Of a stretch of DNA of 64,000 nucleotides, positions 17,582-26,820 are shown piece by piece. The stretch covers positions 124,001 to 188,000 of the forward strand of contig NZ_JABUXV010000011.1 of the NCBI RefSeq assembly GCF_014897705.1, read 5' to 3'. Both the position numbers and the translations under genes were made by a program. Position 1 is the first letter of the stretch. The number at the start of each line of letters is the position of its first letter. A model generated the notes under the pieces. The model was given only the letters and a program-made list of their open reading frames with translations, did no database searches and had not been told where the DNA came from. The stretch is from Brachybacterium sp. FME24 (GTDB taxonomy: Bacteria; Actinomycetota; Actinomycetes; Actinomycetales; Dermabacteraceae).

Positions 17582-17752
17582 GACGAAGCTCCGTTTCTGC
17601 GCGCCGAGGCACGCGGGAACACCCGGTATCGAAGGAGGAGAGCGAGGAGCGTATGCCGGAATCGTCCGTTCGCACAATGAATAGTGCGGGCTCTGTGGGT
17701 TCTGCGACGTCCTGCTTGCGCCGCACCCCGGCACCGTGTCAGCGGCGACGGG

Positions 17753-18748
17753 TCACAGGGTGGAGCCGCGCACCTCGAGCCGCGGCGTGAGCACCTGACG
17801 GCGCGGCGGCTGCTCCTCGCCCTCGACCAGGGCGAGCAGCGTGCGACCGGCGAGTCGGCCCAGGTCGGCCAGGCCCATGTCCACCGTGGTCAGCGGGGGC
17901 CGTGAGGCGAGCGCCATGACCTCCCAGTTGTCGAAACCGGTCACCCGGACCTGCGTGGGGACGTCGATGCCCTTCTCGCGCAGCCGATCGGTGACGCCCC
18001 GGGCGATCTGATCGGAACCGCAGGAGAACCCGTCCACGTCGGGATGGGAGGCCAGCACGATGTCCACGGCGTAGCGCCCCCACTCCTCGGACCAGTGACC
18101 GAACAGGGCGGGCCCCACCAGCGTCTCGCCCAGCTCGTCGGCCACCGCTTCCGCGCGGGCAGCGGCGGAGTGGTGCCGCTGCGGACCGGTCACATGCGCG
18201 ATGCGGCGAGAACCCAGGGCGGCAAGATGCGAGGCAGCCACCCGGGCCCCCTCCCCCTCGTCCGCGACGACGGTGAAGTCCGCGGGATCATCCGAGGGAG
18301 AGAACGCGTAGACCGTGGGGACGTCCACCCCGATCGACGGGCGCGGATCCGTGGTGCGGCCGGTGATGATCAGGCCGTCGACCCGCCGGTCCTGCAGGGA
18401 CTGCAGGTAGTGGCGCTCACGCAGGACGTCATCGCGGGTATCGCACAGGATGATCGCCATCCGCCCTGCGGCCAGGGCATCCTCGACCCCCATCAGCAGC
18501 GGGATGGTGAAGCGACCGAAGCTGTCCGTGGTCAGCAGGCCGACGGTGTAGGTCCGGGTATCGGCCGGACCCCGCCCGCTCGCCCCCAGCACGAAACCGA
18601 GCGTCGCCGCGGCGTCCTTGACCCGGGCTCGGGTGTCGGCGCGCAGCTGGCCGGTGTCGTTCAGCGCCTTGGACGCGGTGCTGACAGACACCCCGGCGAG
18701 CGCGGCGACATCGACGATGCGGGGCGCCGCATTGTGCCCGTTGTTCAC
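17753..18748 (-). CDS. LacI-family transcriptional regulator of the arabinofuranoside locus
   Basis: 331 residues. The N-terminal HTH reads RIVDVAALAGVSVSTASKALN, with hinge helix ARVKDAAATLGF, followed by a periplasmic-binding-like sensor domain ending in TPRLEVRGSTL. The GTG start has a strong AGGAGG 4 bases upstream. It is divergent from the GH127 gene and the ABC import genes, so it very likely represses that operon and releases it on binding a sugar, possibly an arabinose-containing product. A 13-bp palindrome in the gap is a candidate operator. Confidence 0.92.
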   Translation of the reverse strand: MNNGHNAAPRIVDVAALAGVSVSTASKALNDTGQLRADTRARVKDAAATLGFVLGASGRGPADTRTYTVGLLTTDSFGRFTIPLLMGVEDALAAGRMAIILCDTRDDVLRERHYLQSLQDRRVDGLIITGRTTDPRPSIGVDVPTVYAFSPSDDPADFTVVADEGEGARVAASHLAALGSRRIAHVTGPQRHHSAAARAEAVADELGETLVGPALFGHWSEEWGRYAVDIVLASHPDVDGFSCGSDQIARGVTDRLREKGIDVPTQVRVTGFDNWEVMALASRPPLTTVDMGLADLGRLAGRTLLALVEGEEQPPRRQVLTPRLEVRGSTL

Positions 18749-18843
18749 ATGACCTCCTGAGGTCTCCCGAGGGTCCGCATTGCCGTCGAGTCGGGCGGGT
18801 GCGGGGGTTGTCGCGCGGCGGCGACCATGCCATTATCGCCACA

Positions 18844-18856
18844 GAAACTCTGTTTC
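18844..18856. promoter_or_regulatory. Candidate LacI operator upstream of GH127
   Basis: The perfect palindrome GAAAC-TCT-GTTTC lies 38 bases before the GH127 start, in the LacI/GH127 divergent gap. It is odd-length and lacks the central CG of many LacI sites, so assignment is moderate. Two direct copies of TTTCCGCA (18853-18860 and 18862-18869) overlap its edge. Confidence 0.45.
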
Positions 18857-18894
18857 CGCACTTTCCGCAACGACGCCGCCTGTGAGGTTCCTCC

Positions 18895-20844
18895 ATGACC
18901 ACTGCCCCGAACGCTCTCGCCTCCCCCGCGATCCCCACCGCCGGCGCCGCGGTCGCCCTGCGCCCGCTCACCCCAGGATCCGCACAGATCACCGGGGGCT
19001 TCTGGCACACGCGTCAGCAGCGCAATCGCGACGCCGGTCTGCGCTCCGGGTACGAGCAGCTCGAGTCCTCCGGCACCTTCCGCAATCTCCGCCTCGTCGG
19101 CGGCGCGGAGCAGGGCGAGGCCTCCGGCATGATCTTCCAGGACTCCGACGTCTACAAGTGGCTGGAGGCCGTCGCCTTCGAACTCGGCCGCGAGGACGAC
19201 CGCGCACTGCGCGACATGGCCCGGGAGGTCACCGCGTGGGTCGCCTCCGCGCAGCAGGAGGACGGCTACCTCAACAGCGTGCACACGCTGCGCCACTCCC
19301 CGACCGAGCGCTACTCGAACCTGGCCTGGAACCACGAGCTGTACTGCTACGGGCACCTGATCCAGGCAGCGGTGGCCCTGTCCCGCAGCGCCGGCGAGGA
19401 TCAGCTGCTGGAGGTCGCGCTGCGCATCGTCGATCACCTGCGCACCCTCTTCGGCCCGGAGGGCCGGCACTCGACCGGCGGCCATCCGGTCATCGAGATG
19501 GCGCTGCTCGAGCTGTATCGCCTCACCGGGCGCTCGGACATCAAGGACCTCGCGAGGTTCTTCCTCGACGTCCGCGGCCGCGAGGAGACCTTCCCGGGCT
19601 TCCACCCCGGGCCCGGGTACTTCTCCGCCGGCGTCCCCGTGCGCGAGACCGACTCGGTCGAAGGGCACGCAGTACGTGCTCTCTACCTCTTCGCCGGGGC
19701 CACCGACCAGGCCATCGAGGACGACGACGCGGAGCTCCTGGCGCGCACGGAGTCCGTGTTCGCCGACCTCATGGCCACCAAGACCTACGTCACCGGCGGC
19801 ATGGGAGCCCGCTGGGACTGGGAAGCCTTCGGCGACCCCTACGAGATGACCACCGATCGCGGCTACGCCGAGACCTGCGCCGCCATCGGGGCGATCCAGT
19901 GGGCATGGCGACTGCTGCTGGCCACCGGCAAGGGCATCTACGCCGACGCCGTCGAACGGCTGCTCTACAACGCCTTCCTCGCCGGCGTCTCCCTGGCCGG
20001 CACGGAGTACTTCTACGTGAACTCGCTGCAGCTGCGCGAGGGCACGAAGGCCGATGAGGGCCGCTCGATCGCGCACGGCCGCCGCGGATGGTTCGACTGC
20101 GCCTGCTGCCCCCCGAACATCATGCGGACCTTCGCCAGCCTCGACCACCTCGTGGCGACCTCGACGCCCGACGGCCTCCAGCTCCACCAGTACGCCACCG
20201 GCACCTGGTCCACCGGGGAGGGCGACGGCCGCCTGACGGTCTCGACCGTCACCGACTTCCCCGTCGACGGCCTGGTGCGCCTCACCGTGGACGCCGCGCC
20301 GAACGCACCCCAGCGCCTGTCCCTGCGGATCCCGGGCTGGTCGCGCGGCGCCGCGACGCTCACCGTCGGCGGCACGGACGTTCCCCTCTCCCCGGGCGAC
20401 GACTACGCGACGATCGAGGTGACGTTCCAGGTCGGAGACGTGATCGAGCTGCGACTCGATCTCTCGGCGCGCTTCGTCGGCGCCCATCACCGGCTCGACG
20501 CCTCCCGCGGCAGCGTCGCCCTGGAGCGCGGCCCCCTGGTCTACGCGATCGAGCAGGAGGACCAGGTCGCCGCGGCGTCGGTCGACGATGCGGCGGTGGA
20601 CCCGAGCATCACCCCGGTTCCCGGATCCCCTCTCGCGGCGCTGGACGGGGCGATCCCGCTGGTGCTCAGCGGCAGCGCGGTCGCGGTCTCCGCCGCGGCG
20701 GCCGCCTGGCCGTACCCGGTGCACGGGACCCCCGACGCCGAGATCACCCGAACCGCCGCGACCTGGACGGCGATCCCCTACTACGCGTGGGGCAACCGCA
20801 CCGTCGCGCCCATGCGCGTCTGGCTGCCTCTGGAGGCGCACTGA
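18895..20844 (+). CDS. Glycoside hydrolase family 127 beta-L-arabinofuranosidase
   Basis: 649 residues, the typical length of GH127 (former DUF1680). The enzyme removes terminal beta-L-arabinofuranose from plant glycans such as hydroxyproline-linked arabinosides. Signatures are an (alpha/alpha)6 barrel with ITGGFWHTRQQRNRD, FQDSDVYKWLEAVAFEL, YLNSVH, NHELYCYGHLIQAAVA, YVTGGMGARWDWEAFGD and the WFDCACCPPNIMRTF block. In that block Cys404 and Cys405 correspond to the zinc ligand and nucleophile cysteines, and the E of YAETCAAIGAI lies at the expected glutamate position. There is no signal peptide, so it acts in the cytoplasm on imported oligosaccharides. The stop overlaps the next start by one base. 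Confidence 0.93.
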   Translation: MTTAPNALASPAIPTAGAAVALRPLTPGSAQITGGFWHTRQQRNRDAGLRSGYEQLESSGTFRNLRLVGGAEQGEASGMIFQDSDVYKWLEAVAFELGREDDRALRDMAREVTAWVASAQQEDGYLNSVHTLRHSPTERYSNLAWNHELYCYGHLIQAAVALSRSAGEDQLLEVALRIVDHLRTLFGPEGRHSTGGHPVIEMALLELYRLTGRSDIKDLARFFLDVRGREETFPGFHPGPGYFSAGVPVRETDSVEGHAVRALYLFAGATDQAIEDDDAELLARTESVFADLMATKTYVTGGMGARWDWEAFGDPYEMTTDRGYAETCAAIGAIQWAWRLLLATGKGIYADAVERLLYNAFLAGVSLAGTEYFYVNSLQLREGTKADEGRSIAHGRRGWFDCACCPPNIMRTFASLDHLVATSTPDGLQLHQYATGTWSTGEGDGRLTVSTVTDFPVDGLVRLTVDAAPNAPQRLSLRIPGWSRGAATLTVGGTDVPLSPGDDYATIEVTFQVGDVIELRLDLSARFVGAHHRLDASRGSVALERGPLVYAIEQEDQVAAASVDDAAVDPSITPVPGSPLAALDGAIPLVLSGSAVAVSAAAAAWPYPVHGTPDAEITRTAATWTAIPYYAWGNRTVAPMRVWLPLEAH

Positions 20845-22166
20845 TGCTCAGCCGACGCCGGCTCCTGCACGGAGGCCTCGCCCTCGGGGCCTCCGGCGCG
20901 GGGATCGCCGCCCTGGCGGCGTGCGCGGGAACCCTTCCCCCGACCGACACCGCCGCGGAGGGGTTCGGTCAGGAGGCGACGGGGACGGTGACCGTCTGGT
21001 GCCGCGCCGCGACGCAGACGGCGATCCACGCGATCGCCACCTCGTTCAACGAGCTGCACGAGGACCTCCAGGTGGCGGTCCTCCCCATCCCCGACGCGCA
21101 GTACGTCACCAAGCTCGCCACCTCGATCCGCGGCGGCTCCGTGCCCGACCTCGTCGACTTCGACCTCATCAACTGCCCGCTGTTCTCCGTGCGCGACGCC
21201 TTCGCCGACGTCACCGAACTGGTGCAGGCCCTGCCCTTCCGAGACTCCCTCTCCGCCGGGCACATCGGGCTGGTCACGCACGAGGACCGGCTCTACGGCA
21301 TCCCCTTCATCGGTGACTACTCGACCCTGTTCGCGAACACGGATCTGCTGGGCGCGGCCGGATTCGATCTGGCCGAGGTCTCCGGAAGCCTCGAGTCCCT
21401 GATGACGACCTGCCAGTCACTCGCCTCCGCGCTGCCGGACGTGCATGCCTGGGCGTTCCCCGGCAACGCCTCCGGCGCCATGGGCTTCACGATCCAGCCC
21501 ATGATCTGGGCGGCGGGCACCGATCTGATCACCGGGGATCTCGGGGACCAGTCAGGCAACATCGTCGGCAACGACGTGGTCGAAGCTGTCCTCGAGTTCC
21601 ACCGGCAGCTGTGGGTCGACGAACTGGTCCCTCAACGCTCCTTCGTCGAGGACGGCGCGCAGTGGGGCCACGATTACCGCTCCGGCGACGTCGTCTTCCT
21701 CCCCAGCGCGTACGGCCCCGCCGTCGCGGAGGCCGAGGAGGGCTTCCGTCCGATCTCGCAGAACGTCCTGCTGCCGGGTCCTGACGGGGGCACCGCCACC
21801 TTCTCCGGCGGGGACACCATGTGCATCCTCAACGGCGCTCCGAACGCCTCCGGTGCCTGGATGTTCATGAGATACGCCCTCGAGCTCGACGTCCAGCGGT
21901 CCCTGCCGACCACCGGGTACATGCCCGTCAGATCCGACAGCGCCGACGCCGAGTTCGCCGAGGACTACGAACAGGCGGTCGTGCCCGTCACGCACCTCGA
22001 CGAGGGGTATGTGCCGTCCACCCTCGCCTACAACCTGCTCTACAACCAGTCCTCCAGCCCCTGGCTCGCCATGATCCGCCGCGCTGTGTTCGACGGTGAC
22101 GTTCCCGGCGCCATGGCCGAGGCGCAGTCCGAGTACGACCGCATCCTCACGCAGACCCAGCTCTAG
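20844..22166 (+). CDS. Sugar ABC transporter substrate-binding lipoprotein
   Basis: 440 residues. The N-terminus has SRRRLL (twin arginines), a hydrophobic stretch and a lipobox ending in LAAC (AALAACAG), so it is a lipoprotein, possibly Tat-exported. The rest is a family 1 extracellular solute-binding protein: VTVWCRAATQTAIHAIATSFNE, VPDLVDFDLINCPLF, GIPFIGDYSTLFANTDLL, VFLPSAYGPAV, FSGGDTMCILNGAP. The start codon overlaps the GH127 stop (TGATG), so the two are translationally coupled. It should bind the oligosaccharide cleaved by GH127. Confidence 0.92.
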   Translation: MLSRRRLLHGGLALGASGAGIAALAACAGTLPPTDTAAEGFGQEATGTVTVWCRAATQTAIHAIATSFNELHEDLQVAVLPIPDAQYVTKLATSIRGGSVPDLVDFDLINCPLFSVRDAFADVTELVQALPFRDSLSAGHIGLVTHEDRLYGIPFIGDYSTLFANTDLLGAAGFDLAEVSGSLESLMTTCQSLASALPDVHAWAFPGNASGAMGFTIQPMIWAAGTDLITGDLGDQSGNIVGNDVVEAVLEFHRQLWVDELVPQRSFVEDGAQWGHDYRSGDVVFLPSAYGPAVAEAEEGFRPISQNVLLPGPDGGTATFSGGDTMCILNGAPNASGAWMFMRYALELDVQRSLPTTGYMPVRSDSADAEFAEDYEQAVVPVTHLDEGYVPSTLAYNLLYNQSSSPWLAMIRRAVFDGDVPGAMAEAQSEYDRILTQTQL

Positions 22167-22175
22167 GAGCCCGCC

Positions 22176-23138
22176 ATGACCGCACTCGATGCCGAGGCGC
22201 GACCGGGGCCCGCCGGATCCGGCCCCCGCACAGGGCCGACCCGGGCGCCTCGCTCCCGGCGCCCCCGGTCCCTCACCCACCGCCCGCTGACCGGCGTGCT
22301 CCTGGTCGCGCCCGCCGTCGCGCTGGTCAGCTTCTTCGCCCTGATCCCGCTCGTGTTCGCCGCGTACATCTCCGTCACCAACTGGCCGCTGATCGGCGAG
22401 TACCGCTTCGTCGGCCTGGAGAACTACCAGCAGGCGCTGAACGACCCCGGCATGTGGAAGGCGCTGCGCTACACCCTGATCTACACCGCGATCGTCACGG
22501 TCCCGATCCTGCTGCTCGGCTACGGACTGGCCGTCCTCGTCCGGGCCAACCGCCCCGGATCCACTCTGCTGCGCACGATCTTCTTCATCCCCTTCGTGGT
22601 GGGCCTGACGACCTTGAGCTACATGCTGGTGCTCGAGGCCCAGCCCGACTCCGGGGCGATCAACCGGATCCTGAGAGCACTCGGGCTGAGCGACGGCAGC
22701 ACCGCCTGGCTGCTGGACGGAGTGCTGGGAACGGCGCTGCTCTCGGCCCTGGTGATCTGGGCGGTGCCGGGCCTGACCATGATCCTGCTGCTGTCCGCGA
22801 TGCAGGGAGTCCCCGCAGAGGTGTACGAGGCCGCGGACATCGACGGCGCGAGCTGGCTGCGCCGCGAGCTGTCGATCACCGTCCCGATCATCCGCCCGGC
22901 GATCGGGATGTCCCTGATCATCTCGGTGATCGGATCGTTCCTGGCATTCAACCAGTTCTTCATCCTCACCAAGGGCGGCCCGGGCACGGACACGACGACC
23001 ATCGTCGGCTACATCTACAACCGGGCGTTCGTCGAGCTCCAGCTCGGCTCGGCGACGGCGATCTCCCTGATCCTCGTCGTCTTCACGGCCCTGATCACCG
23101 TGGCCCAGTTCGTTCTGCTCCGAGGGAGTGACCAGTGA
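22176..23138 (+). CDS. Sugar ABC transporter permease (CUT1, MalF-like)
   Basis: 320 residues with six predicted helices after a Pro/Arg-rich cytoplasmic N-terminus. The ATPase-coupling EAA loop is visible (YEAADIDGASWLRRELSITVPIIRP), as is the family start TGVLLVAPAVALVSFFALIPLVFAAYISVTNW. It follows the binding protein by 9 bases and overlaps the next permease by 1-4 bases. It forms a heterodimeric channel with the next gene. No ATPase gene is nearby. Confidence 0.92.
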   Translation: MTALDAEARPGPAGSGPRTGPTRAPRSRRPRSLTHRPLTGVLLVAPAVALVSFFALIPLVFAAYISVTNWPLIGEYRFVGLENYQQALNDPGMWKALRYTLIYTAIVTVPILLLGYGLAVLVRANRPGSTLLRTIFFIPFVVGLTTLSYMLVLEAQPDSGAINRILRALGLSDGSTAWLLDGVLGTALLSALVIWAVPGLTMILLLSAMQGVPAEVYEAADIDGASWLRRELSITVPIIRPAIGMSLIISVIGSFLAFNQFFILTKGGPGTDTTTIVGYIYNRAFVELQLGSATAISLILVVFTALITVAQFVLLRGSDQ

Positions 23139-23992
23139 TGACCCGATCCCGGTCGATGACCAAGGACCGCCGCGCGGTCCCCTACGTGATCCTCGGCGTG
23201 CTCTTCGCGCTGATCTTCACGATTCCCCTGCTCTGGTCGATCCTGCGGGCCTTCCAGCCGCACGAGGTGATCCTCGGAACCCCGAGCTTCCCCGAGATGT
23301 TCGATCTGACCTGGAAGAACTTCTCGTTCTTCCTGTCCTCGGACGGGACGATGCTGCGGCCGGTCCTCAACAGCATCATCGTCTCGCTCTCCACCGCGGC
23401 GCTGACGGCGCTGGTGGCGACGGTGGCCGGATACGGGTTCTCGAAGTTCCGCTTCCGCGGCTCGCGCCTCGCCTTCAGCCTCATCCTGCTGTCGATGATG
23501 GTGCCGTTCCAGGCGATCCTCACACCCCTGTATCTGCTGATGAACTCCGTGGGCCTGACGGACTCCCTGATCGGGCTGATCCTCTTCTACACCAACTTCG
23601 CCCTGCCCTTCGGCATCTTCCTCATGAAGAACACCTTCGACACCGTCCCGCAGGCGCTCGAGGACTCCGCGGTCATCGACGGCGCCGGCACCGTGCGGAT
23701 GCTGGTCAACGTGCTGCGGCCGATGATCGTGCCCGGCATCGCCAGCGCCGCCCTGTACGCCTTCCTGACCTCGTGGACCGAGTTCCTGGGAGCTCTGACG
23801 TTCCTGACCACCGAGAAGTACTTCACGCTGCCCATCGCCCTCCTGAACATCCAGGTCGGCACCTACGGCGAGGTCGACTTCGGCCAGCTGGTCGCCGGCT
23901 CCGTGATCGCGATGATCCCGTGCGTGATCCTCTACGTGTGCCTGCAGCGGTTCTACGTGCAGGGACTGGCGTCCGGAGCGGTCAAAGGCTGA
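23138..23992 (+). CDS. Sugar ABC transporter permease (CUT1, MalG-like)
   Basis: 284 residues, six helices. The EAA loop is ALEDSAVIDGAGTVRMLVNVLRPMI and the typical C-terminal ending QRFYVQGLASGAVKG is present. Either GTG at 23135 or ATG at 23138 could start it; GAGGGAG (23122-23128) is better spaced for ATG. It completes the importer with the preceding permease and lipoprotein. The operon ends here; the downstream gene is convergent with only 44 bases between. Confidence 0.92.
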   Translation: MTRSRSMTKDRRAVPYVILGVLFALIFTIPLLWSILRAFQPHEVILGTPSFPEMFDLTWKNFSFFLSSDGTMLRPVLNSIIVSLSTAALTALVATVAGYGFSKFRFRGSRLAFSLILLSMMVPFQAILTPLYLLMNSVGLTDSLIGLILFYTNFALPFGIFLMKNTFDTVPQALEDSAVIDGAGTVRMLVNVLRPMIVPGIASAALYAFLTSWTEFLGALTFLTTEKYFTLPIALLNIQVGTYGEVDFGQLVAGSVIAMIPCVILYVCLQRFYVQGLASGAVKG

Positions 23993-24036
23993 GGAAGCTC
24001 GCGGTGACGATCAGGCCGCCGGCGAGGCGGTGCGGA

Positions 24037-26079
24037 TCATTCCACCGAGGTGCTCAGCTCATCCCACAGGGGCGTTGCCATCTGCCGGCTGAAATGCGCG
24101 GTGAGGTGGTGGCCGTCGCGGTAGACCAGGGTGTCCCCGATGATCGTCGGGCAGAACGTCTCATTGCAGAAGTAGGCCGACAGATCGATGTACGTCGCAC
24201 CGTCGGCCTCCGCCGCGGCCTGGTTCGCCGCGACCAGATCGGGCGCGAACGCCTCGGATCTCGGGATCGCGCACTCCTGGGCCTGTTCGAGGTTCTCCGA
24301 GAGGCAGATCGCCGGGGCGCTGCCCTGATTGGGAACGTCCGCCAGGACCGCGACCTCGGAGTCGGAGATCGAGCCGATGGTGGACTCCATCCCCTCCTGC
24401 CAACGGTTCGCGAAGTCGTCCATGCCGCCCTCGAGTTCGATGGGCGCGTCGACATAGTTCGCCAGGAGCACCAGATCGGGCTGTTCGCTGTTGATCCGCT
24501 CCAGCACTCCCTGGCGCCACTGGCTGCACTCGGTGTACGGCACGCCCTCGAGCAGTTCGGGCAGATCGGCGGAATAGCAGGAGCTCTTGGTGTTCGTATC
24601 CAGACGGATCTTGCCGTCCTCGGCGAGCTGCGCCAGGGCCGGGTACCAACTGGCCGCATGGGAGTCACCGAACAGGAACACCAGGGGCGCGTCCGGGTTG
24701 TCCCCGATCTGGCATCCGCTGGCGTCGGTGCTCGCCTCCGACCGGTGGCAATCGTTGTCGTAGATGGCGGGGTTGTCCGACTCGGCATCCTCGAGCGAGG
24801 GCGTGAGATTCTCCGGCACGAAGTCGGTGCCGGCCGGACCCTTCGTCGGCGCTTCCTGCGAGGCCTTCTGGTCGGTGGCCGTGTCCGCCTGCGTGGTCGT
24901 GAAGTAGGTGCCGCCGGCGGTCGCGATCAGCGCCAGCGAGGCGAGCAGGGCGGCTGCGCCGGTCCAGATCGGGGTGCGCTGGCGCAGCACGGGCCAGGCG
25001 ATGACCGGACGCTCCACGAAGCGGTACAGCAGCCATGCCAGCGGAATCGCCGCCAGGCCCAGGAGGAGCCGGATCCACAACGGCAGCGGGGAATTCTCAC
25101 CGGCAGCGGTCTGCGGGATGACCAGCAAGGGCCAGTGCACCAGGTACAGCGAATAGGAGATCGCACCGATCAGCTGGAACGGCGCCAGGGAGAGCAGCCG
25201 GTTGGCGTGCGCCCGGCCCGGGGCAGCCCCGCCGATGATCAGCAGCGCCGTCGCGAGCACCGGCAGCGCCGCGGTGTACCCGGGGAACGGGGTCTCCGCC
25301 TGGTACAGCAGCCCGACCGCGACCAGCAGCGCCAGGCCGATCCAGGCCAGCACGCCGGTGCCGGCGGCGCGCAGCCAGCGGGCGTCGGTGCGCATCAGGA
25401 ACGCGACCAGAGCGCCCGCGCCGAGCTCCCAGGCCCTGGTGGGCAGCGAGAAGAACGTCCACGGCTGGGAGATGCCCATCCCGACCACGCACAGCAGGAA
25501 CGAGGCGGCCGTCAGCGTCGCGACGAGGACCAGCAGCCGCCGCTCGCTGCGCCGGCACAGCCAGAAGCCGAGGGCGAGGATCGCGGGCCAGAACAGGTAG
25601 AACTGCTCCTCGATGCCCAGGGACCAGTAGTGCTGGAACACGGACGGGCTGGTCTCTGCCAGATAGTTCGTCCCCTGCACGGCGAACAGCAGGTTGGGCA
25701 CGTACGTCGCGGCCGCCACCGCGCCCTTGACGACCTCGCTCATCAGCAGCGGCGGCATCCAGATCCAGGACGCCAGCACGGTCAGCACGCCGACCAGCAG
25801 GGATGCCGGCAGGATGCGTCGGGCGCGCTTGGCGTAGAAACTCCCGAAGGAGATCCTCCCGTGGGTCGCCAGCGACTCCAGGAGATGGGTGGTGATGAGG
25901 AATCCGGAGATGACGAAGAAGACGTCGACACCGACGAAACCGCCGGAGAGCCAGGGCACGCCGACGTGGTAGACCACGACGAACAGGACGGCGATCGCCC
26001 GGAGCCCCTGGACGTCAGGTCGGAAACCGGACTTCTTCGCGGTGGCGGCCCCGGAGGGGGCCTCGGCGACGGCAGTCAC
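24037..26079 (-). CDS. OafA/YrhL-type membrane acyltransferase with C-terminal SGNH domain
   Basis: 680 residues. Residues about 15-395 are an acyltransferase 3 domain with about 10 helices: FRPDVQGLRAIAVLFVVVYHVG at the start, GGFVGVDVFFVISGFLIT, FYAKRARRILPA and HYWSLGIEEQFYLFWP. Residues about 425-680 form an SGNH hydrolase-like domain with VFLFGDSHAASWYPAL (serine block) and VYRDGHHLT (Asp/His). Such two-domain proteins acetylate cell-wall or surface polysaccharides, the membrane part passing the acyl group across the membrane. GTG at 26079 has AGGAGA upstream. The gene stands alone between the arabinofuranoside operon and the two-component operon. Confidence 0.9.
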   Translation of the reverse strand: MTAVAEAPSGAATAKKSGFRPDVQGLRAIAVLFVVVYHVGVPWLSGGFVGVDVFFVISGFLITTHLLESLATHGRISFGSFYAKRARRILPASLLVGVLTVLASWIWMPPLLMSEVVKGAVAAATYVPNLLFAVQGTNYLAETSPSVFQHYWSLGIEEQFYLFWPAILALGFWLCRRSERRLLVLVATLTAASFLLCVVGMGISQPWTFFSLPTRAWELGAGALVAFLMRTDARWLRAAGTGVLAWIGLALLVAVGLLYQAETPFPGYTAALPVLATALLIIGGAAPGRAHANRLLSLAPFQLIGAISYSLYLVHWPLLVIPQTAAGENSPLPLWIRLLLGLAAIPLAWLLYRFVERPVIAWPVLRQRTPIWTGAAALLASLALIATAGGTYFTTTQADTATDQKASQEAPTKGPAGTDFVPENLTPSLEDAESDNPAIYDNDCHRSEASTDASGCQIGDNPDAPLVFLFGDSHAASWYPALAQLAEDGKIRLDTNTKSSCYSADLPELLEGVPYTECSQWRQGVLERINSEQPDLVLLANYVDAPIELEGGMDDFANRWQEGMESTIGSISDSEVAVLADVPNQGSAPAICLSENLEQAQECAIPRSEAFAPDLVAANQAAAEADGATYIDLSAYFCNETFCPTIIGDTLVYRDGHHLTAHFSRQMATPLWDELSTSVE

Positions 26080-26199
26080 CTGTCTCCTTCCCGTCGATGT
26101 CCTCGGGCCGTGGATTCTAGCGGGCGGCGAGTGGCCGACGGGGACCAGGAGGGCCGACAGGCCGACGAATCTCCCGCGGGCCCGCGGAGGCAGCCGGCC

Positions 26200-26820
26200 T
26201 CACGTGAGCAGGCGGCGGCGGTAGCCCTCGGCCACGGCAGAGGCCCGATCTCGGACGCCGAGCTTGTCGTAGATGTGCTGCAGATGGGTCTTGATGCTCG
26301 CTTCACCGATGAACAACGCCGTCGCGGCCTCTCGATTCGAGCTGCCATTCGCGACCAGCTGCAGCACCTCCTTCTCCCGACCGGTCAGCGAGCCGGCGCT
26401 GGGCCCGCGCACCTGCCCCATGAGGTGCTGCGTCACCGACGGCGCGAGCACCGACTCCCCCCGCGCGGCGGCACGGACGGCTCGCATCAGCTCATCGGGC
26501 AGCGCATCCTTCAGCAGATACCCGATCGCACCCGCCTCGATTGCCGGCAGCACGTCTCTCTCACTGTCGAAAGTGGTCAGGATCAGCACGCGGACATCCG
26601 GGACCAGCTCGCGCAGGGCCGCGGTCGCGGAGACGCCGTCCATTCCGGGCATCCGAAGGTCCATGAGCACGACATCCGCCGTCCGCGCCATGACACGGTC
26701 GATGCCCTCGGCGCCGTCACCCGCCTCGCCGACCACGACGATGTCCTCCACGGCGGCGAAGGTGTCACGAAGGCCGCCCCTCACGATCGGATGGTCGTCG
26801 ACGATCACCAGTCGAATCAT
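26200..26820 (-). CDS. NarL/FixJ-type response regulator
   Basis: 206 residues. The receiver domain shows VIVDDHPIVRGGL (acidic pocket), VVLMDLRMPGMDGV with the phosphorylated aspartate, LTTFDSE and GYLLKDA. The C-terminal LuxR HTH is LTGREKEVLQLVANGSSNREAATALFIGEASIKTHLQHIYDKLGVRDRASAV. It overlaps the kinase gene by 4 bases and is last of a four-gene operon after an ABC exporter. It probably activates that exporter in response to a membrane or antibiotic signal; the signal itself is unknown. Confidence 0.93.
   Translation of the reverse strand: MIRLVIVDDHPIVRGGLRDTFAAVEDIVVVGEAGDGAEGIDRVMARTADVVLMDLRMPGMDGVSATAALRELVPDVRVLILTTFDSERDVLPAIEAGAIGYLLKDALPDELMRAVRAAARGESVLAPSVTQHLMGQVRGPSAGSLTGREKEVLQLVANGSSNREAATALFIGEASIKTHLQHIYDKLGVRDRASAVAEGYRRRLLT

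Noticed and set aside
17700-17752. Rifamycin-associated element upstream of the helD-like gene
   Set aside because: CTGCTTGCGCCGCACCCC near 17712-17729 shares a few bases with the known element, but the symmetry and flanking G/C runs are missing.
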